A DNA stretch of 64,000 nt from Lytechinus variegatus (GCF_018143015.1 NC_054752.1:4265216-4329215); one strand, 5' to 3'. Positions 10,901-23,389 are shown, counted from the first letter of the stretch. The notes: generated from the letters alone by a model not told the origin. A program made the numbers and translations.

Positions 10901-13900
10901 TATACGGAATCCTTGACCGATGACCTATTGGAAATAGCTTTAGGTCTGGTCTAAATCTGCACGTACTGACCGCACATAAATGTTGTTAGCGCTAACAATG
11001 CACTATTACCATGATTACAGAGGCCCTGTTACAACCGCTAACGGGGCAACGATGCCTATCAATGCATTACTTACACATTGCAATAAGTGTTCAACTTCCC
11101 AATTCCAAAGATGTGACTGGGCTTACTGCTGTTAGCGCTAACAACGTTTGTGTGGCCGGCTCTGGACGTTAGTAGTTATTTATTCTAAATACCTAACGTT
11201 GTAGAAAATGTTGTTAGCGCTAACAATGCACTAACATGGGCCCAGCTACAATCGGTGGCAGCGATGCATAATATTACAACAATGCACTACTTACACACTG
11301 AAATACATGATTTGACTTCCCAATCCGAAAGATGTGACTTGGCTTACTGTAAGCGCTCTGTTTGGCTAACAACGTTTCAGTGCGGCCGCTCTGGACAATG
11401 CTGGACGTCAGTAGTTATTTTGTTTTGAAAACCTTTCTGTGAGTGAGTGTAGGGTTTCCGAACAATTAAGCAACGTCTCGTACAGACCGAAGAGAAACCG
11501 TTGTGAGGGCCAACAATCAACTAACAGGGCCCCTGCTAAAACCGGTAATGTGGCAGCGATACCAAGTGTTACATTACTTAATGTTTTGACATCACAATCC
11601 GAAATATGTCACTGGGCTTACTGTTAGCTCTCTGTTAGGCTAACAAGGTTTCTGTGTGACCGGCACAGATCTAGACTAAGGTAGGTCCGGAGTCGGTTCT
11701 CCGATGTCGCTAATGTATGTAATTATTAAAAGGTACCTGGTGATGATTTCGGAATAAGGGTGCTCTCGGCTACTGCATAGTCGATTAGAATTACACCATT
11801 CAGCTGACCCACGGCCGACTGGAGACCTTCCTTTAGGACAACCTGATTCATCTTCTCATAACGCAAGTTCAGGATTAAGCCCATTCTGCCGAAAGAGGTT
11901 ATAATGACATACCAATAATACACAAAACCGTATACGCATTACTGTCGTAAGAATTACACACACGACGTAACTTCGGAACAGTTCTAACACTCCCGAGTCG
12001 AAGCCGAAGGTATTTGGTCTGTTTAAAAGGTAACAAATGTGTGCAATAATTTATGCCCGAATAAAATTTATGTTGTGGATTATTAATTTTCACTTGTTTT
12101 AGGTATCCTCGTTATTTGAAATTCACTCTCCTCTACATACCAGGAACAGTCAATAGAACAAGTCACTATAGTACCAGCCATTTGCAAATTTTCCTCTTAG
12201 CGAAAATAAATGATCAACAACGTGATAGATTAATAACCACTCATTTGATTACGATTACAGATCCATACCACCAATTAAAAAGTAACATTAATTACATTCT
12301 CGATATAGCCACAATGTAATTCTGACTTAACCGCAGTCGTTTTCTAGGATAAAAATTATGCCACATTCTATGAAATCCCAAACACTAACATTATGTTCCC
12401 ATATCTTCCTCTGCAATCAGTAGAAGTACACCTATAGGTCATATGAATAACTCCTTGCAGCCCGTCGAATGTATCACAATAAAGGTAACCAGATAATGGC
12501 AAGTCGCTCAATCTTTCAACCACGTTTACTCAAAAGCCAAAAACTAAAGATGAATTGTGGAAGCAATCCACAACTTTCCTGGGAACTGCGTACCCAGCGC
12601 AGGTTCTTTGCGTGGACGAGAAAAAAAAGCATTTGTTATTGAATAACATATGGATATCACGTCAGAAGTATTGCGATGTGTCATCCATTTGTTAATTCGC
12701 TAACCCTTTTTGCCATTCCTTGTTGAATTGTACATAAATTGCAGCAGGGAACAGCGTGCACATGGATTTATATTTTCACTTTCATTTCACAATTTATATT
12801 CTCATTATCCTTATTACGATTTCCTCACTTGGTAATTTTACTCACCGATACATGAATTCGAATGTAGGACAGTTGTAGTGATATCCGGTAATCCGTAAGA
12901 CATCTCCGACCCGATATCTATAGAGCCCACTATCTTGGGTGAAGACGATCTCGTATTCCTGCCCGACCTCGAGTTCATCGATTAGAAGAGTTTTAGGTTG
13001 GCTCTGTTTCCTAAAACGAATATTATATCAAACAAAAGTGAATACCGATTATACGCATTCTTGTCGCATCAGCAAAACCGATTATATAAACGACCCAACC
13101 TGTTACTTTCTATCAAATGACATATATCATCGGTAGGTGGGTAGGCGATTTCATTGGTGTGCCCTGTTCCATAACTCATAGTGGAGATGTCATAGAGACG
13201 CTGGTTACTTTTCGGCCCAACACTACTCTTGCGCCATCTACCGACGCACAGTGGGCCAGAATGAACCCAAAGTGCGACAAAACCCTTTTTTTTCACATAT
13301 TTATACGATTAAATTTGGTAGATAGGGGTAATTTCACCCGTAGAATTCAATAAAAGTATTTTCAAATATTGATGACGTCATTAAAATACTGTTTTCTGAT
13401 TGGCTGTTAACATTTGAGAAGAAATTACATGTTTCTAATTCTACAATAATTTTCAAATTTTCAGAAACTAGTTTTAGAGAAATTTCAGCAATAAGGAAGC
13501 ATATTAGCAAACAGCAAACACATAAACAGGCAAACAAACAAAAAAAAAGTCTGTGCTCGGGGTACAAACAATTCAATTTGTGACTTGAGTATCGCTTAAC
13601 CCTAAAAAGACTGGGGGCTGATTCAGCCCCCCCCCCTCGACATTTTTCGCGATAAATCCGCCGCGCAAAATTTTTTGACCGCGTCGCTCACTGACTTTTT
13701 ACTTTTAAGTCTCGGGCAACTTTTGAGACCAAAATTGTGACCCCCGGGTACTCGGTTCCGAAATTACGCAACATTTTGTAAGTGCATGCAGACCCCAAAT
13801 TACTCAAAAACGTGAATTTGTGTACAAATCCAATGCAAATAGTGTTTTCAGCCAAAATTCATAAATGTATCATTATTTTTCCTTTTACTGCTTAAAATCA

Positions 13901-16900
13901 ATTAATTAAGCCCCTGACAATTTACATTGAAAAAACAATAAAAAAACAAAAATTCGAAAAACAAAGAAATACATAAGAAATTTAGAAAACAATAGAAAAC
14001 ATAAGAAAATAAATGTGATGTTGAAATTTTTAAAAATAAATTTGATCAGATGCCTATCTAGAGTATGTGAAATAAAAATAAGCAATTCAGGGGCATTATT
14101 TTATTAATTAGAGCAAACTTATGGTTTTACGCATAAATTAGCATCATTAATGAGACATGAGATTTTTTGAAGAATTTGATGTTATAGTTTTGTAGGTAAT
14201 GCCAAGGGTAATGCGTGTGCCAATTTCCGTCGCGATCGCGCGATCGACGGCCGAGATCATAAGGGGGGGGGGGCTGAATCAGCCCCCCTCCGTCTTCTTA
14301 GGCGTCGAAATAGCCCAGTCTATTTAGGGTTAAAGAGGGCGCCCTACCATGAATCCGGAATTGTAAAATTCAAAGTGAAATTGTAAAAAAAATGCAAAGG
14401 GGTATTTTTATTCAATGGGTACAATGATTAACCACACCTACATGAATTAAAATGGATTGATGCCAGTATTGGACAGTGAAATCTTTAAAATAATTATCCC
14501 AATGATAAATAATAGAGGCCTAGAGGCCGGGTCCTCTGCAGATTAATCGGTACAAGGCCTACCTATATATTTCACCAAGAACAGCGTATACAAAGTTATT
14601 CCGAAACAGAGTCTCTCTCTGTTATCTCAACAACCATTATGTCTTTGGTGAGAGGATCTTTTAGCATACATGTACTTTGAACATCAGGAGGAAGAGGCTG
14701 TGCTTGTTGTACTCTTAAAAATTTGCTACTAATCACAATGTCACTTGTAACCATTAGTCTGTGGAATACATATAAAGTCAATAAGAGTCATAGACCAATC
14801 AATCCTTGAAATGATAATATGCACTTCCTTCTTGATTGATTTTAACAATAATTTATAGCAAATTTAGAATGAGCCAAGAGATAAACGAATTCATACGTGT
14901 ATGTGAAGTTACAAACCCTTCATTTTTTTTTTGGGGGGGGGGGAAATACTAATAATGATAATGCAACTTTATACATGTATAGATCCCACGTATCTGTCAT
15001 TTTCATTTTTTGGCAGAAAACTGAGTGAAACCAATCACATCCCTAGTCATGTGTGTTATAGCGATATACAGTAGGACTTGCTTTATGATAGCGATATACA
15101 GTAGGACTTGGTTTATGAACAACAAAACAAATTAATAATCTTACCCGGGAATCCTACCTTAAGAATTAATCTTCTCAGAATGACAGCATATATGCAACAC
15201 GGGATGGAACAGTTTGACATCAAAATGAAGTTGTTTTACATGTATTACTATATAGTTAGTGGAAGTGCAAATGACAGCTTGTCTTAACGTATGTTTAACG
15301 AAAATATTTTAGGAAGATACCAGTCTAAAGAACCAGACACCTGAGCCAGACACCCCCCTCCCCCTCTCCCACCACGCGACGGTGAGTTTCACAGAGATAC
15401 GGTCTTATACGGTCCCGAAGGGAGCGGGGAGTTTGTTTAATGTCACCAAAGACCCGCAACGTTCGGCACGCGCATAATGGGACACTAACTTGGAACGACT
15501 TTTTGTGATAAATACGGCGAACATGTGGTTGGAAAATTGGTTATATCTCCAGAAAATGCACGTATCTGCAGCTAAATTTGGTATCATTGTAAAGCATGAA
15601 CTATAACAAAGACCGTCATGGTATTTATATTGCAGCAATCGGCAGCAATTTGTAAAAGAAATGCTCATGAAAAAAAAAATGCTAAAACCCCCCATTGTCA
15701 AATGGTTTCGTCCAAAATTACCTCTGAAGGGATCATCATTTTATCTTGAAAATTTTTGATCACTTAAAACAATCATTCATCAAAAAGTACCGTGAATTAA
15801 AAATAAATTAAGCTATCCGTTTTGTTGAAACAGTGAAATATCTAAAACGTGTCATTTTCACATGCGGTAGCCGTAAAGGGTCATTTTTCCGGTAATATTG
15901 AATAAAATGGGCAACTAATAATCAATTTCATGGAGAAATATTGTATGGAGACATCCTACAGGTTCTTATCTTTGCTTAGAACAAAAAAACAAAATTTAAA
16001 GGCAAAAAGAAGCTGCTGAAAACTGCTTATCTAAAAAAAAGAGCCAATGGAGTAAACTAGAGTCAAAAGGGGCCTAAGCTTTCGATCCTAGCAGAATCTT
16101 CGTCGGAGGCAAAATGACAAACATATAAAGTGAAACAACCATGATATAGACCACAAACATCCAACAGCAACGCTAGAAACAAGGAGACAAAAGGGGCATT
16201 AGTGAGAAGAGATGACCAATCAGGTTAATGAAGGGGAAGAAAGAAAAGGAGTGGGTAGACACAAAGGGAAGTAGGTGTGAGTAAGGCCAAAGAAAGACCT
16301 CAAGCCAAGAGGGATTAAGATATGGAGCAGGCAACATCAAACAGGATCTGGAACAAAACAGTGATAAAGGGTATGAGGAAGAGATGAATAACAAGAGAAT
16401 TAGTGAGAGGTGGGTCAAACAGGTAACAAAGAAAGGCATAAAAAACTGGTGCAAAAGAGTGGGGGAAAAAGGGAAAGAATGGGAAACAACTGAACATGTG
16501 CAAAAGACATAAGTATGTATGAAAGAGCAAAAAAAAAAAAAACTAAGAGAGGAAAGTGAGTGTACAAATAAATCTGTAAGTATAAAAGTATGTAAATATA
16601 TCCAGGAAGGAATCTATGTGAATAAATATATAAATGTATATACATATGGTAGACAAAACTTATATAGTGATCCGCTGGGTGTGGGGGAAAAACAGCAGAC
16701 TATATATAAAAAAAAAACCTGTATATATGGAAGGGAAGAAAATGCCTAAAGGGTAAAAGCAAATAAAGAAGCTGATGCTGTATGAGAGAGGGGGTGTATT
16801 AAGTAAACATTACAAAGGCAAAATAAATAAGTGGTAAATATAAGAGGTGGGTGGAGAGAAAAAATAAATAAATATATGATGATTATAATATTGCCTGAAT

Positions 16901-19900
16901 AAGGGAGAAAAATTAGAGCTCAGGTTGTATGAGATATGGGAGGAAAGTAGAGGAAGAAACTATAAAGTGACTAATCTAAAAAAGCTGAGGGAAAAAATAT
17001 GTGTACACAAATGGAAAGTGGAAAAGAAGGGGTAATCAGTCGTTCCCCTCTTGGATGTTCAGGCCATGAGGTTGGATGGTGCGAAGTCGTCTCATCCAGA
17101 GCTTCTCTCTGCTAGTACGGACTGAGTCAGGACGGGTACCTAAAGATTCGATGCCCTGTAGCATCATGTCAGTGATGGAGTGGTTGGGAAGGTTAAAATG
17201 GCGGCCAACTGGAGTGTCCAGCTTTGCTGTGTTGACGGTGGATCTGTGCCCGTAGAATCGTTTCTTGAGTGTGGTCTTGGTTTCCCCTACGTATTGTACC
17301 CTACAAACTCTGCAAGTGATGAGATATACAACATTAGTGGTAGTGCATGTGATGTTACCCTTGGTCCGGTGAGAAAGGCTGGTAGAGTTGCTGGTGAGAG
17401 TGTCGCCCTCATGAATGTGTATTTCACATATGATACACCTGTTGCTGGTGCATTTGAAGGTGCCATGCTGTATGGGAGAAGAATGGTTAGTGAGGGAGGG
17501 CAATTCAGCACGAACAATGAGGTCCCTGAGATTCGGTGGGCGTCGGTATGCTAGAAGGGGAGTATCGGGAACGGCCTGTTGGAGACGATCAGAAGTGTGT
17601 AAAATGTGGTGGTTATCACACAGGATTTTGCGGAGAGGGGGTAGATTGGGATGGAAGGTGGTCACAAGCGGTATTCTGTCGGTAGTCTTGTCACTTTTAG
17701 GTTTGAGAACTTCAGATCTGGGGAGAGAACGAACTTTGTTGATTGCCAGCTGGACTGACCTGGCCCCGTGGCCCCTGGCACAGAGATGTTTCTGCAAATT
17801 CCTGGTATGGAAGGAGAAATCAGGGTCCTCGGAGCAGATGCGGCGAAGTCTGAGGGCTTGACTGTAAGCGATGCCGGTTTTGCAGTGACGAGGGTGGCAG
17901 CTGGATGAGTGGAGGTACTGGTGGGTATCTGTGGGTTTAGTGTACAGGGTGATGGTGATACCGTTAGGCTTTTTCTGGACTGTGACATCAAGGAAGTGGG
18001 TTTCCTGTTGGGAGAAATCAGAAGTGAATTTGATGGTCCTGTGGAAGGAATTAATGTGGTCAATGAATGTGTGGAGGCTATCTTCCTCCCTGGTCCAGAT
18101 GAAGAAAATGTCGTCGATGTAACGCCACCAAATCCAAGGGCGACAGGGGGCTGAATCTAACATCTGCTGTTCCAGCTTGGTCATGAAGAGACAGGCGAAT
18201 GAAGGAGCCATCCGAGTACCCATTGCTGTGCCGAATATCTGTAGGTAGTGCTGGTCCATGAAAGTGAAGTTGTTTTTTGTTAGTACATGAGACATCAGAG
18301 ATTTGATATCGGAAATGGGGGGGACTGGAATGGCCGCTGGCGGCCAAGGCTTCACATGATGCTTTGACACCTTCATCGTGGGGAATATTGGTGTACAGTG
18401 AAGAAACATCCAAAGTGCCGATGATCGCAGTCTCCGGTATCTGGTCTTTGATGTCATTGAGTTCTTTAGTTAAACAAAATTTGTTTCATGACCAAAAACC
18501 AGTTTTGGCGCACTTTTGCTCTCGCCTGGCCCACTGTGCGACGGTGCGCCGCTAAGAAGACTTTCTTTAGTTAATTAATGATACCAGCAAGCATTTTAAA
18601 ATGCTATAGGTCACGTGGTCTCTTACATGGACCAATCATTGCCGTGGATTCTACCCCGTGATAACCGTACGACAACGTCTCCACGGTCATCCTTTTTCAT
18701 CGTCCTGTAAATTTGTCTCAGCAACTATAAGGACTAATGAAAAGCTTGCAGGCATAAAATATTGGTTTGCTGAAATACCGGGGATGAAAATTAATGTGTA
18801 CTCAACGGCCGTTTCCAAACCTTTGTCGCACCATGGCCGTTGAAACATGGTAAAGCAAGTTGGAACTTGGTCTTGGTCTAGTTGATTAGTGCTAATCGGA
18901 ACCTGTACCCGCAGAGGGGCTGATTGAAACACGTCTTCGATTAGTTCTTGAAACCTGAAAAAAGCCTGTAATCTAGCATGTTCCGATTTCCTCAGCTACC
19001 CGGAAAGACTCTACGTAGTCTCTATTTTGGACGTGTCCGCAGCAAGCTGAGAACTACGTCAGTAGCAATTCGGAAAAGGACTTGCAGTACATTTTATCCG
19101 ACAAGTCCTTATTCATCCGGCATTTACCATTGCTCTTAACCGATTAAGATCTAAGAAAGATGATAGATCCGACAGTTTGTTGGACATATTTTTTTCATGA
19201 AACACTTTTCAGGTTATCATATCTCCATCATGCTTATAAGGGTAATGTAATGGCTTGATAGTATAATATTGTTTGATCGTTAGAAAAAAAAATATATATA
19301 CTCACGAGTCTTCTAGTCTGATGAACTCGAAGAAGGCCAAGCTTGGCCAGAATACCATACTACGGTTATCCTCATGATACCAAGGAGAACATGCGAGAAA
19401 CATCCCCTCTGAACTTCCGTATCCAAGATTCACTAATTGCAAGCCTAGATTGAAAAAGAAAATCCCAAAGAACTTTCAATTTGATTGATCATGATCAATC
19501 GCCTACATAACCCTTGTTTTAAACTAATTATATGATCGTTTAGACTCGTCAGACTGATAACATTTCATTTCCAGTAGGGAAATTAATTTTAAAAAAGGGG
19601 CTTAAAGACACGTCAACCCAAATATTCCATTAACTTTAATAATGATAATTACTGTCAATTTTAGTTCATGGTATTCTGAACATATTATCCTGTTCAGTGT
19701 AAAGATCACTGATGAACGACTGAAGAGGTGGACATATGGACAAGATGGAAACGGCGGCATTTTTTTACCTTTCAGAAAGAACATAATTAACATACCTGAA
19801 GCATATTTTTTCTTAAGATCCGGCCAAATTCCAGTGTTATCTACTCCGTATATGAGCTCAAGATTCGGCCACAATCTCCTCATTATGCCATCGAACCCTT

Positions 19901-21292
19901 GTTTGAACTGACGTCTAAGCTCGCCCGCCCTCTCCGGATGACCGTTGCCAAGAGCCTGCTCCAGAGACGATCTGATGCCATCATCATCAAACTTCACCTT
20001 CTCATTAATTGTTCCACGCTCGATATCACAAACAATGTCCTCCCAACATTGCTCCAACTGATTCATCATAGAGGCGAGGCTACCTATAAAGCCGCCACCG
20101 AGTGCTCCAAGATTCGGATCAAGGAGGGCAAACAGAAGATGAATGTAATTCGCTGTTTGAAAGGACTGGATTCGAAAGCCTAAGGGTGGTGTCGAATAGC
20201 ATGATGCAACGAGGCCATCATCCTCGTAAAATGACAAGGCAGACCTGATACTCCCTCCACTTTTAGCTCTAGAAATGACAGGATGGACATATTGGAATAA
20301 CCTTTTCTGAAGGAGTCCGAGGCGTGGGCAGATGTTATGAATATTGGCGAAAAGAATATCGAGTGCGATTGTTAAGACATACTTGTGATTTCTCTGTGGG
20401 AAATACTTTGAGGGACCAGTCGTTCCGGAAGTTTGAATAAACGCGTCTGGTATTGCCTGGGTCATAACACCACGCTCTCCTGCCATCACGCGCTCAATAA
20501 AGGGTTTGTAATCTTCATAGGTCGTCAACGGATGACTTTTGCGGAATTCTTCTACGTTCCGGATGTTCTTCAGCTTAAAGTTCCTTCCGTAGTCGGTGTC
20601 CCCATTCTCCTTTAGAACTCTCATGAGAAAATCTCCTTGCACACACCGTGGGTTTATCCATCCTGCCTTATGTTTTTGGAGGTGATACTTTCCTCTGATG
20701 TAAGAAGTACCAGAATAGTAAAGTTGATGCAGGACCGACAGAACTCCCTGCTGAGGAGATGGACGAAGAGTCAGTATCCACAAGAACAGGACAGAGATGC
20801 ACAGAGCGACAACAACAAGGAATCCTTGACATTAGAAATAGGAAAAATGAAAGCACAAGATTCGTTTCAATTGCAAAATAAATCTCCGAGTGACACCTGA
20901 GAGTTTTCTGATGGAAGCTGTTTCCTTGTTACATTAATGTCTATCTTAACATCCACCTTTTTTCTTGCAGACTTGTGTTTGGATTCCTTGTTTCGAGTTA
21001 CTGCATAATAGTTCAGCCACCTGGGCCTCGAAAGGAGGATATTGTAGTCGGAAAAAGATAGAGATTAGGCCATACAATATTATAATTTCTATGAATTACC
21101 GAATAATATTCTGCCAAATACTACTGATAATGTATCTTTCTGATCACAGAAATGCAAATGTCATGACTTACCATAAAACATTGGTGCCCAGGTTCCGTAA
21201 GGTAATGATGTTGCTTCATAAGTTGCCCGTGCTGCCATGGCTGCTATCGAACCCCATATACCAGAAATGGCAAGTAACTTGGAAGCAAGCAT
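7903..21292 (-). CDS. GH3-family acyl-acid amido synthetase-like protein, 8 exons, 650 aa
   Basis: Exons (minus strand): 21172-21292, 19796-20824, 19306-19444, 18909-18954, 12846-13003, 11737-11885, 8861-8952, 7903-8121. Together they total 1953 nt, phases agree at every junction, and all introns are GT/AG. Exon 4 is the least certain: its donor GTACAG is weak, and one six bases downstream (GTTCCG) also keeps frame. The protein has a hydrophobic N-terminus, a likely membrane helix at residues 41-58, TSGTTGPSK at 172-180, GYGSSEG at 391-397, GLYRYRVGD at 471-479 and a C-terminal QYKVPR near 629. These match the three nucleotide-binding motifs of the GH3 branch of adenylate-forming enzymes, which in plants join amino acids to acyl acids. 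Animal members (GHDC and relatives) have no settled substrate. Length and domain coverage look complete. Introns are loaded with transposons; intron 7 is almost wholly a LINE tail. Confidence 0.88.
8126..8803 (-). mobile_element. LINE 3' fragment filling GH3 intron 7
   Basis: The minus strand encodes a 97-residue piece with RICPVCSTFVEDEYQFTVHC, a Cys/His cluster typical of the C-terminal end of some non-LTR retrotransposon proteins. About 380 bp of AT-rich 3' sequence follows, ending in CTTTTGAATTTGAATTTG. The reverse transcriptase is absent, so this is a 5'-truncated copy. It spans nearly the whole intron between GH3 exons 7 and 8. Confidence 0.65.
9040..9745. mobile_element. Kolobok-like MITE with long inverted arms
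   Basis: The left arm (GAAAGTTATGACATCTTAAA, preceded by TTTTATTT-like sequence in reverse) and the right arm (GAATGTCATAACTTTCTTAT, then CATCCGATTTTGATGAAAT) are complementary over more than 100 bp. The ends carry CCACCCAAAA and TTTGGGTGGTGG. The same arm sequence occurs in 23035-23366 and, more diverged, at 53873-54066. It lies in GH3 intron 6. The superfamily call rests on the TTAA-flanked relative at 56581. Confidence 0.55.
10079..10570. mobile_element. Inverted array built from TTCGTAATTCCGAAGG units, copy 1
   Basis: The left half is a direct array of GGTTCGTAATTCCGAA and GTTCGTTAGTCCGAAAACG units. The right half (from about 10291) is the same array inverted (AACGAACCTTCGGAA). The result is a nearly 500-bp foldback structure in GH3 intron 6. 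A second copy, split by a SINE, is at 43140-43850. ORFs on both strands are artefacts of the repeat. Confidence 0.75.
10943..11682. mobile_element. Non-autonomous element with three tandem GTTAGCGCTAAC units
   Basis: Three units of roughly 230 bp start near 10975, 11210 and 11480. Each includes a TGTTAGCGCTAACA palindrome or a decayed version, followed by CAATCCGAAAGATGTGACT-like sequence and a CTTACTG...GGCTAACAACG block. The ends GGTCTGGTCTAAATCTG and CACAGATCTAGACTAAG are weakly complementary. It lies in GH3 intron 6, just downstream of exon 6. Confidence 0.5.
11886..12845. other. GH3 intron 5, nothing further recognised
   Basis: Intron between GH3 exons 5 and 6. No transposon end, tRNA or additional exon was recognised. 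Confidence 0.5.
13227..13285 (-). repeat. Short dispersed repeat (paired with 18503-18556)
   Basis: On the minus strand this reads TTTTGTCGCACTTT then TGGCCCACTGTGCG, closely resembling plus-strand sequence at 18503-18556 (TTTTGGCGCACTTTTG, TGGCCCACTGTGCGACGG). The two form an inverted pair within GH3 intron 4. Confidence 0.4.
13596..14333. mobile_element. piggyBac-like MITE with TTAA target duplication
   Basis: TTAA at 13596-13599 and 14330-14333 flanks an element starting CCCTAAAAAGACTGGG and ending CCCAGTCTATTTAGGG. Subterminal GGGGGCTGATTCAGCCCCC palindromes occur at both ends. TTAA duplication with CCCT-starting ends fits piggyBac-type elements; Kolobok is the alternative. No transposase is encoded. 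It lies in GH3 intron 4. Confidence 0.75.
14334..16020. other. GH3 intron 4, left part
   Basis: Mostly unrecognised AT-rich sequence. Near 15053-15118 there are two copies of a 32-33 bp unit containing AGCGATATACAGTAGGACTT. A pyrimidine-rich stretch lies near 15355. ORFs here show no family resemblance. Confidence 0.35.
16025..18475 (-). mobile_element. Penelope-like element, 5'-truncated
   Basis: The minus strand encodes the C-terminal half of a Penelope-like reverse transcriptase (DVSSLYTNIPHDEG, GTAMGTRMAPSFACLF, RYIDDIFF, ETHFLDVTV) followed by a GIY-YIG endonuclease domain (VVYLITCRVCRVQYVGET). The main frame is 17036-18457. The N-terminal part is missing and the copy is broken, with about one further break. 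A 3' tail runs to about 16025 and includes TCGAAAGCTTAGGCCCC, which I associate with this group. It sits in GH3 intron 4 in the same orientation as the gene. Confidence 0.85.
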
Positions 21293-23030
21293 TGTCGTGA
21301 TCACCAGCTTATTTCACTTATTCAGAATTTAAGTGGAGAACTTCTCTGATTAATTTGTAGCGAACTCTATGAACAATAGCTGTATTCTTGACGAGAAATT
21401 AGCATCGTTATTGGCAAAAGTTTCCTAAACTTTTCGTGGTTTTTTTTTGTCACGGTGGGACCTAACAGCTTAGAACTAATGCAGTGCAATCAGTCACTAG
21501 AATGGCATCGTGCCAGCGAATATTATGCAAAGTCATGTAGAACAGTTTAACTTATTACAGATAATGATCAACCTTCACTACCAAGGCAAACACATTTAAT
21601 CAAACAATGTTTTGCCGGTTGTAATCATTAAAGTTTATTAAGCTATACTTTACTAGCAATGGGCACAGGCAACAGGGGGACGGGGTTCATTTACACCTCA
21701 GACATTTTTAATACTTGTATGTTTTCAGAAAACTTTTTTTTAAATGTGTGCACGAAATCATTCACGTTCACTTTAGGAAGTACAGATGCAAGTACATTTT
21801 TAAGCTCGGTCGCTTCGCCCCTAATTTTCGAGTTTCTGTGGGTTTTGTAATGCGTCTTGCCCCCCGGAAATCATATCTGCATACGGCGATGCCACTAGCA
21901 TAACCATACACTTTTATTCATCTATTTTCCACGTCATCAGAACAATCAGGTACCTAGCATGCCTGGTTGACTGCCATAACAAATGTTGACCGAAATACAT
22001 TTTTATAATGCAACTTAATACGTCTAATATACCTTTTGTCTTTTAATCAGAATAATTCTCAAACTTTCTGTCGACATTACCATGATTACGCTGTCTGGAA
22101 TAAAACAGTGCTGGAATGTGTGTGTGTGTGGGTGTGTGGGTGGGCTCGGGGCTGCGACCACCTAGAGAAAACGGCATAAAGGAAAAAAAAGAAGATGCGA
22201 AATTCGATATCGTTTTCTGAATAGTATCCCGAAATCTATCACGAAATTAGCGTTGTTGTATTAAACAGGTCAATATTCTGGCAAGTTCGTTTCGTTCATT
22301 CGCACCTTTATAGATATTTTGCCCCATAAGCCATGTCCGGCCCGTTTAATTGTTAATGTTCATTACTCTTCTTTGTCTGGGGGGGGGGGGGCGACGACGC
22401 CATTTTTCCAGACTTGCTTACAAGAGGACATGAGGCAATACCTATGAACAATAAGAGGAAAACCTCTTGGAAACCTATGACATTAATCTTTTTTGCATGA
22501 TTCGTCTCGATTCTCTTTTTTTTCGACAACAAGAATTACCCTTCATTTGCTATTAAACAAAGCGTAATAATGACAAGAGGAGAGTGAAAACCGATACATC
22601 ACGTTGCTTCAACCTTTTTTTGACTTATAAATACATCGTAAAGAGTAATAATAATAAAAGAAAGATCAATAATTTCGCTTCGGTGCTCTTAAAATACACG
22701 TATAAACCGATGCATATTTTTATAGTGTGCAATACAGATAGATGGAATGAGGGGTGGGGGTGGGGTGTATTAGAAGTAGATATTTGTATTCAAAGTGCAT
22801 CCTAGTCGATCATTTACAAGGATATTAGCCGAGGTATTATCGCCCAAGGTTAAACTCAACAATTTGCACTAGAGACTAAACAGTAAATGCTTTTGCAACG
22901 TCTTTTATCTTGATAATTGTAACTCCCTCCTTTTTGGCCTTCCGAAGTGTAAGATTCGCCGATTACAGACAGTTCAAAACATGGCTTCCAGACCGTCACA
23001 AAATCCATACCTTCGACTCGCACTACCCAA
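21293..23030. other. 5' flank of the GH3 gene, no further gene recognised
   Basis: Upstream of the GH3 start codon. No clear TATA box lies in the first 150 bases. There is a GT-rich stretch near 22118-22145 and a G-run at 22380-22391. No transposon ends were recognised. Confidence 0.35.
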
Positions 23031-23034
23031 CTAC

Positions 23035-23366
23035 TTGAAGGTCAAGTCCACCCATAAAATGTTTAGAAATTGTAATTCAACAAATTCAGGGAGAAATGAA
23101 ACTTTGTATCACAGGACAATGAGGAGAAAATTAGATGATTCACACAACAAAATACAAAAGAAATGGTGAGTGATGTCATCAGTTCCCTAATTTCCATACT
23201 GACCCGAATGTGCATATAACTGTTTTGTGAAATTAAGCGAAACTTTAAAATGTCATAACTTTCTTATTTTACATCCGATTTTGATGAAATTTTCAGTGTT
23301 ATGCTTGTTGGATTTTTCTCTTTTTATTTAAATCAAATTTTTGCTGGGGTGGACTTGTCCTTTATA
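23035..23366. mobile_element. Kolobok-like MITE
   Basis: Ends GAAGGTCAAGTCCACCC and GGGTGGACTTGTCCTT are inverted copies. The right arm (ATGTCATAACTTTCTTAT, CATCCGATTTTGATGAAAT) is shared with 9040-9745. About 330 bp, no coding capacity. Confidence 0.65.
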
Positions 23367-23389
23367 GACATTCGCTTGCTTCCAGGAGA

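Noticed and set aside
15405-15701. 98-codon minus-strand ORF in GH3 intron 4
   Set aside because: No family pattern; composition typical of AT-rich noncoding DNA.
16079-16110. Hammerhead-like core in the tail of the first Penelope-like element (minus strand)
   Set aside because: A CCGACGA...GAAA arrangement with a plausible stem II is present, but stem I and stem III complementarity and a proper cleavage site could not be found.
17180-18154. Plus-strand ORFs of 81-148 codons
   Set aside because: Antisense shadows of the Penelope-like reverse transcriptase and endonuclease.
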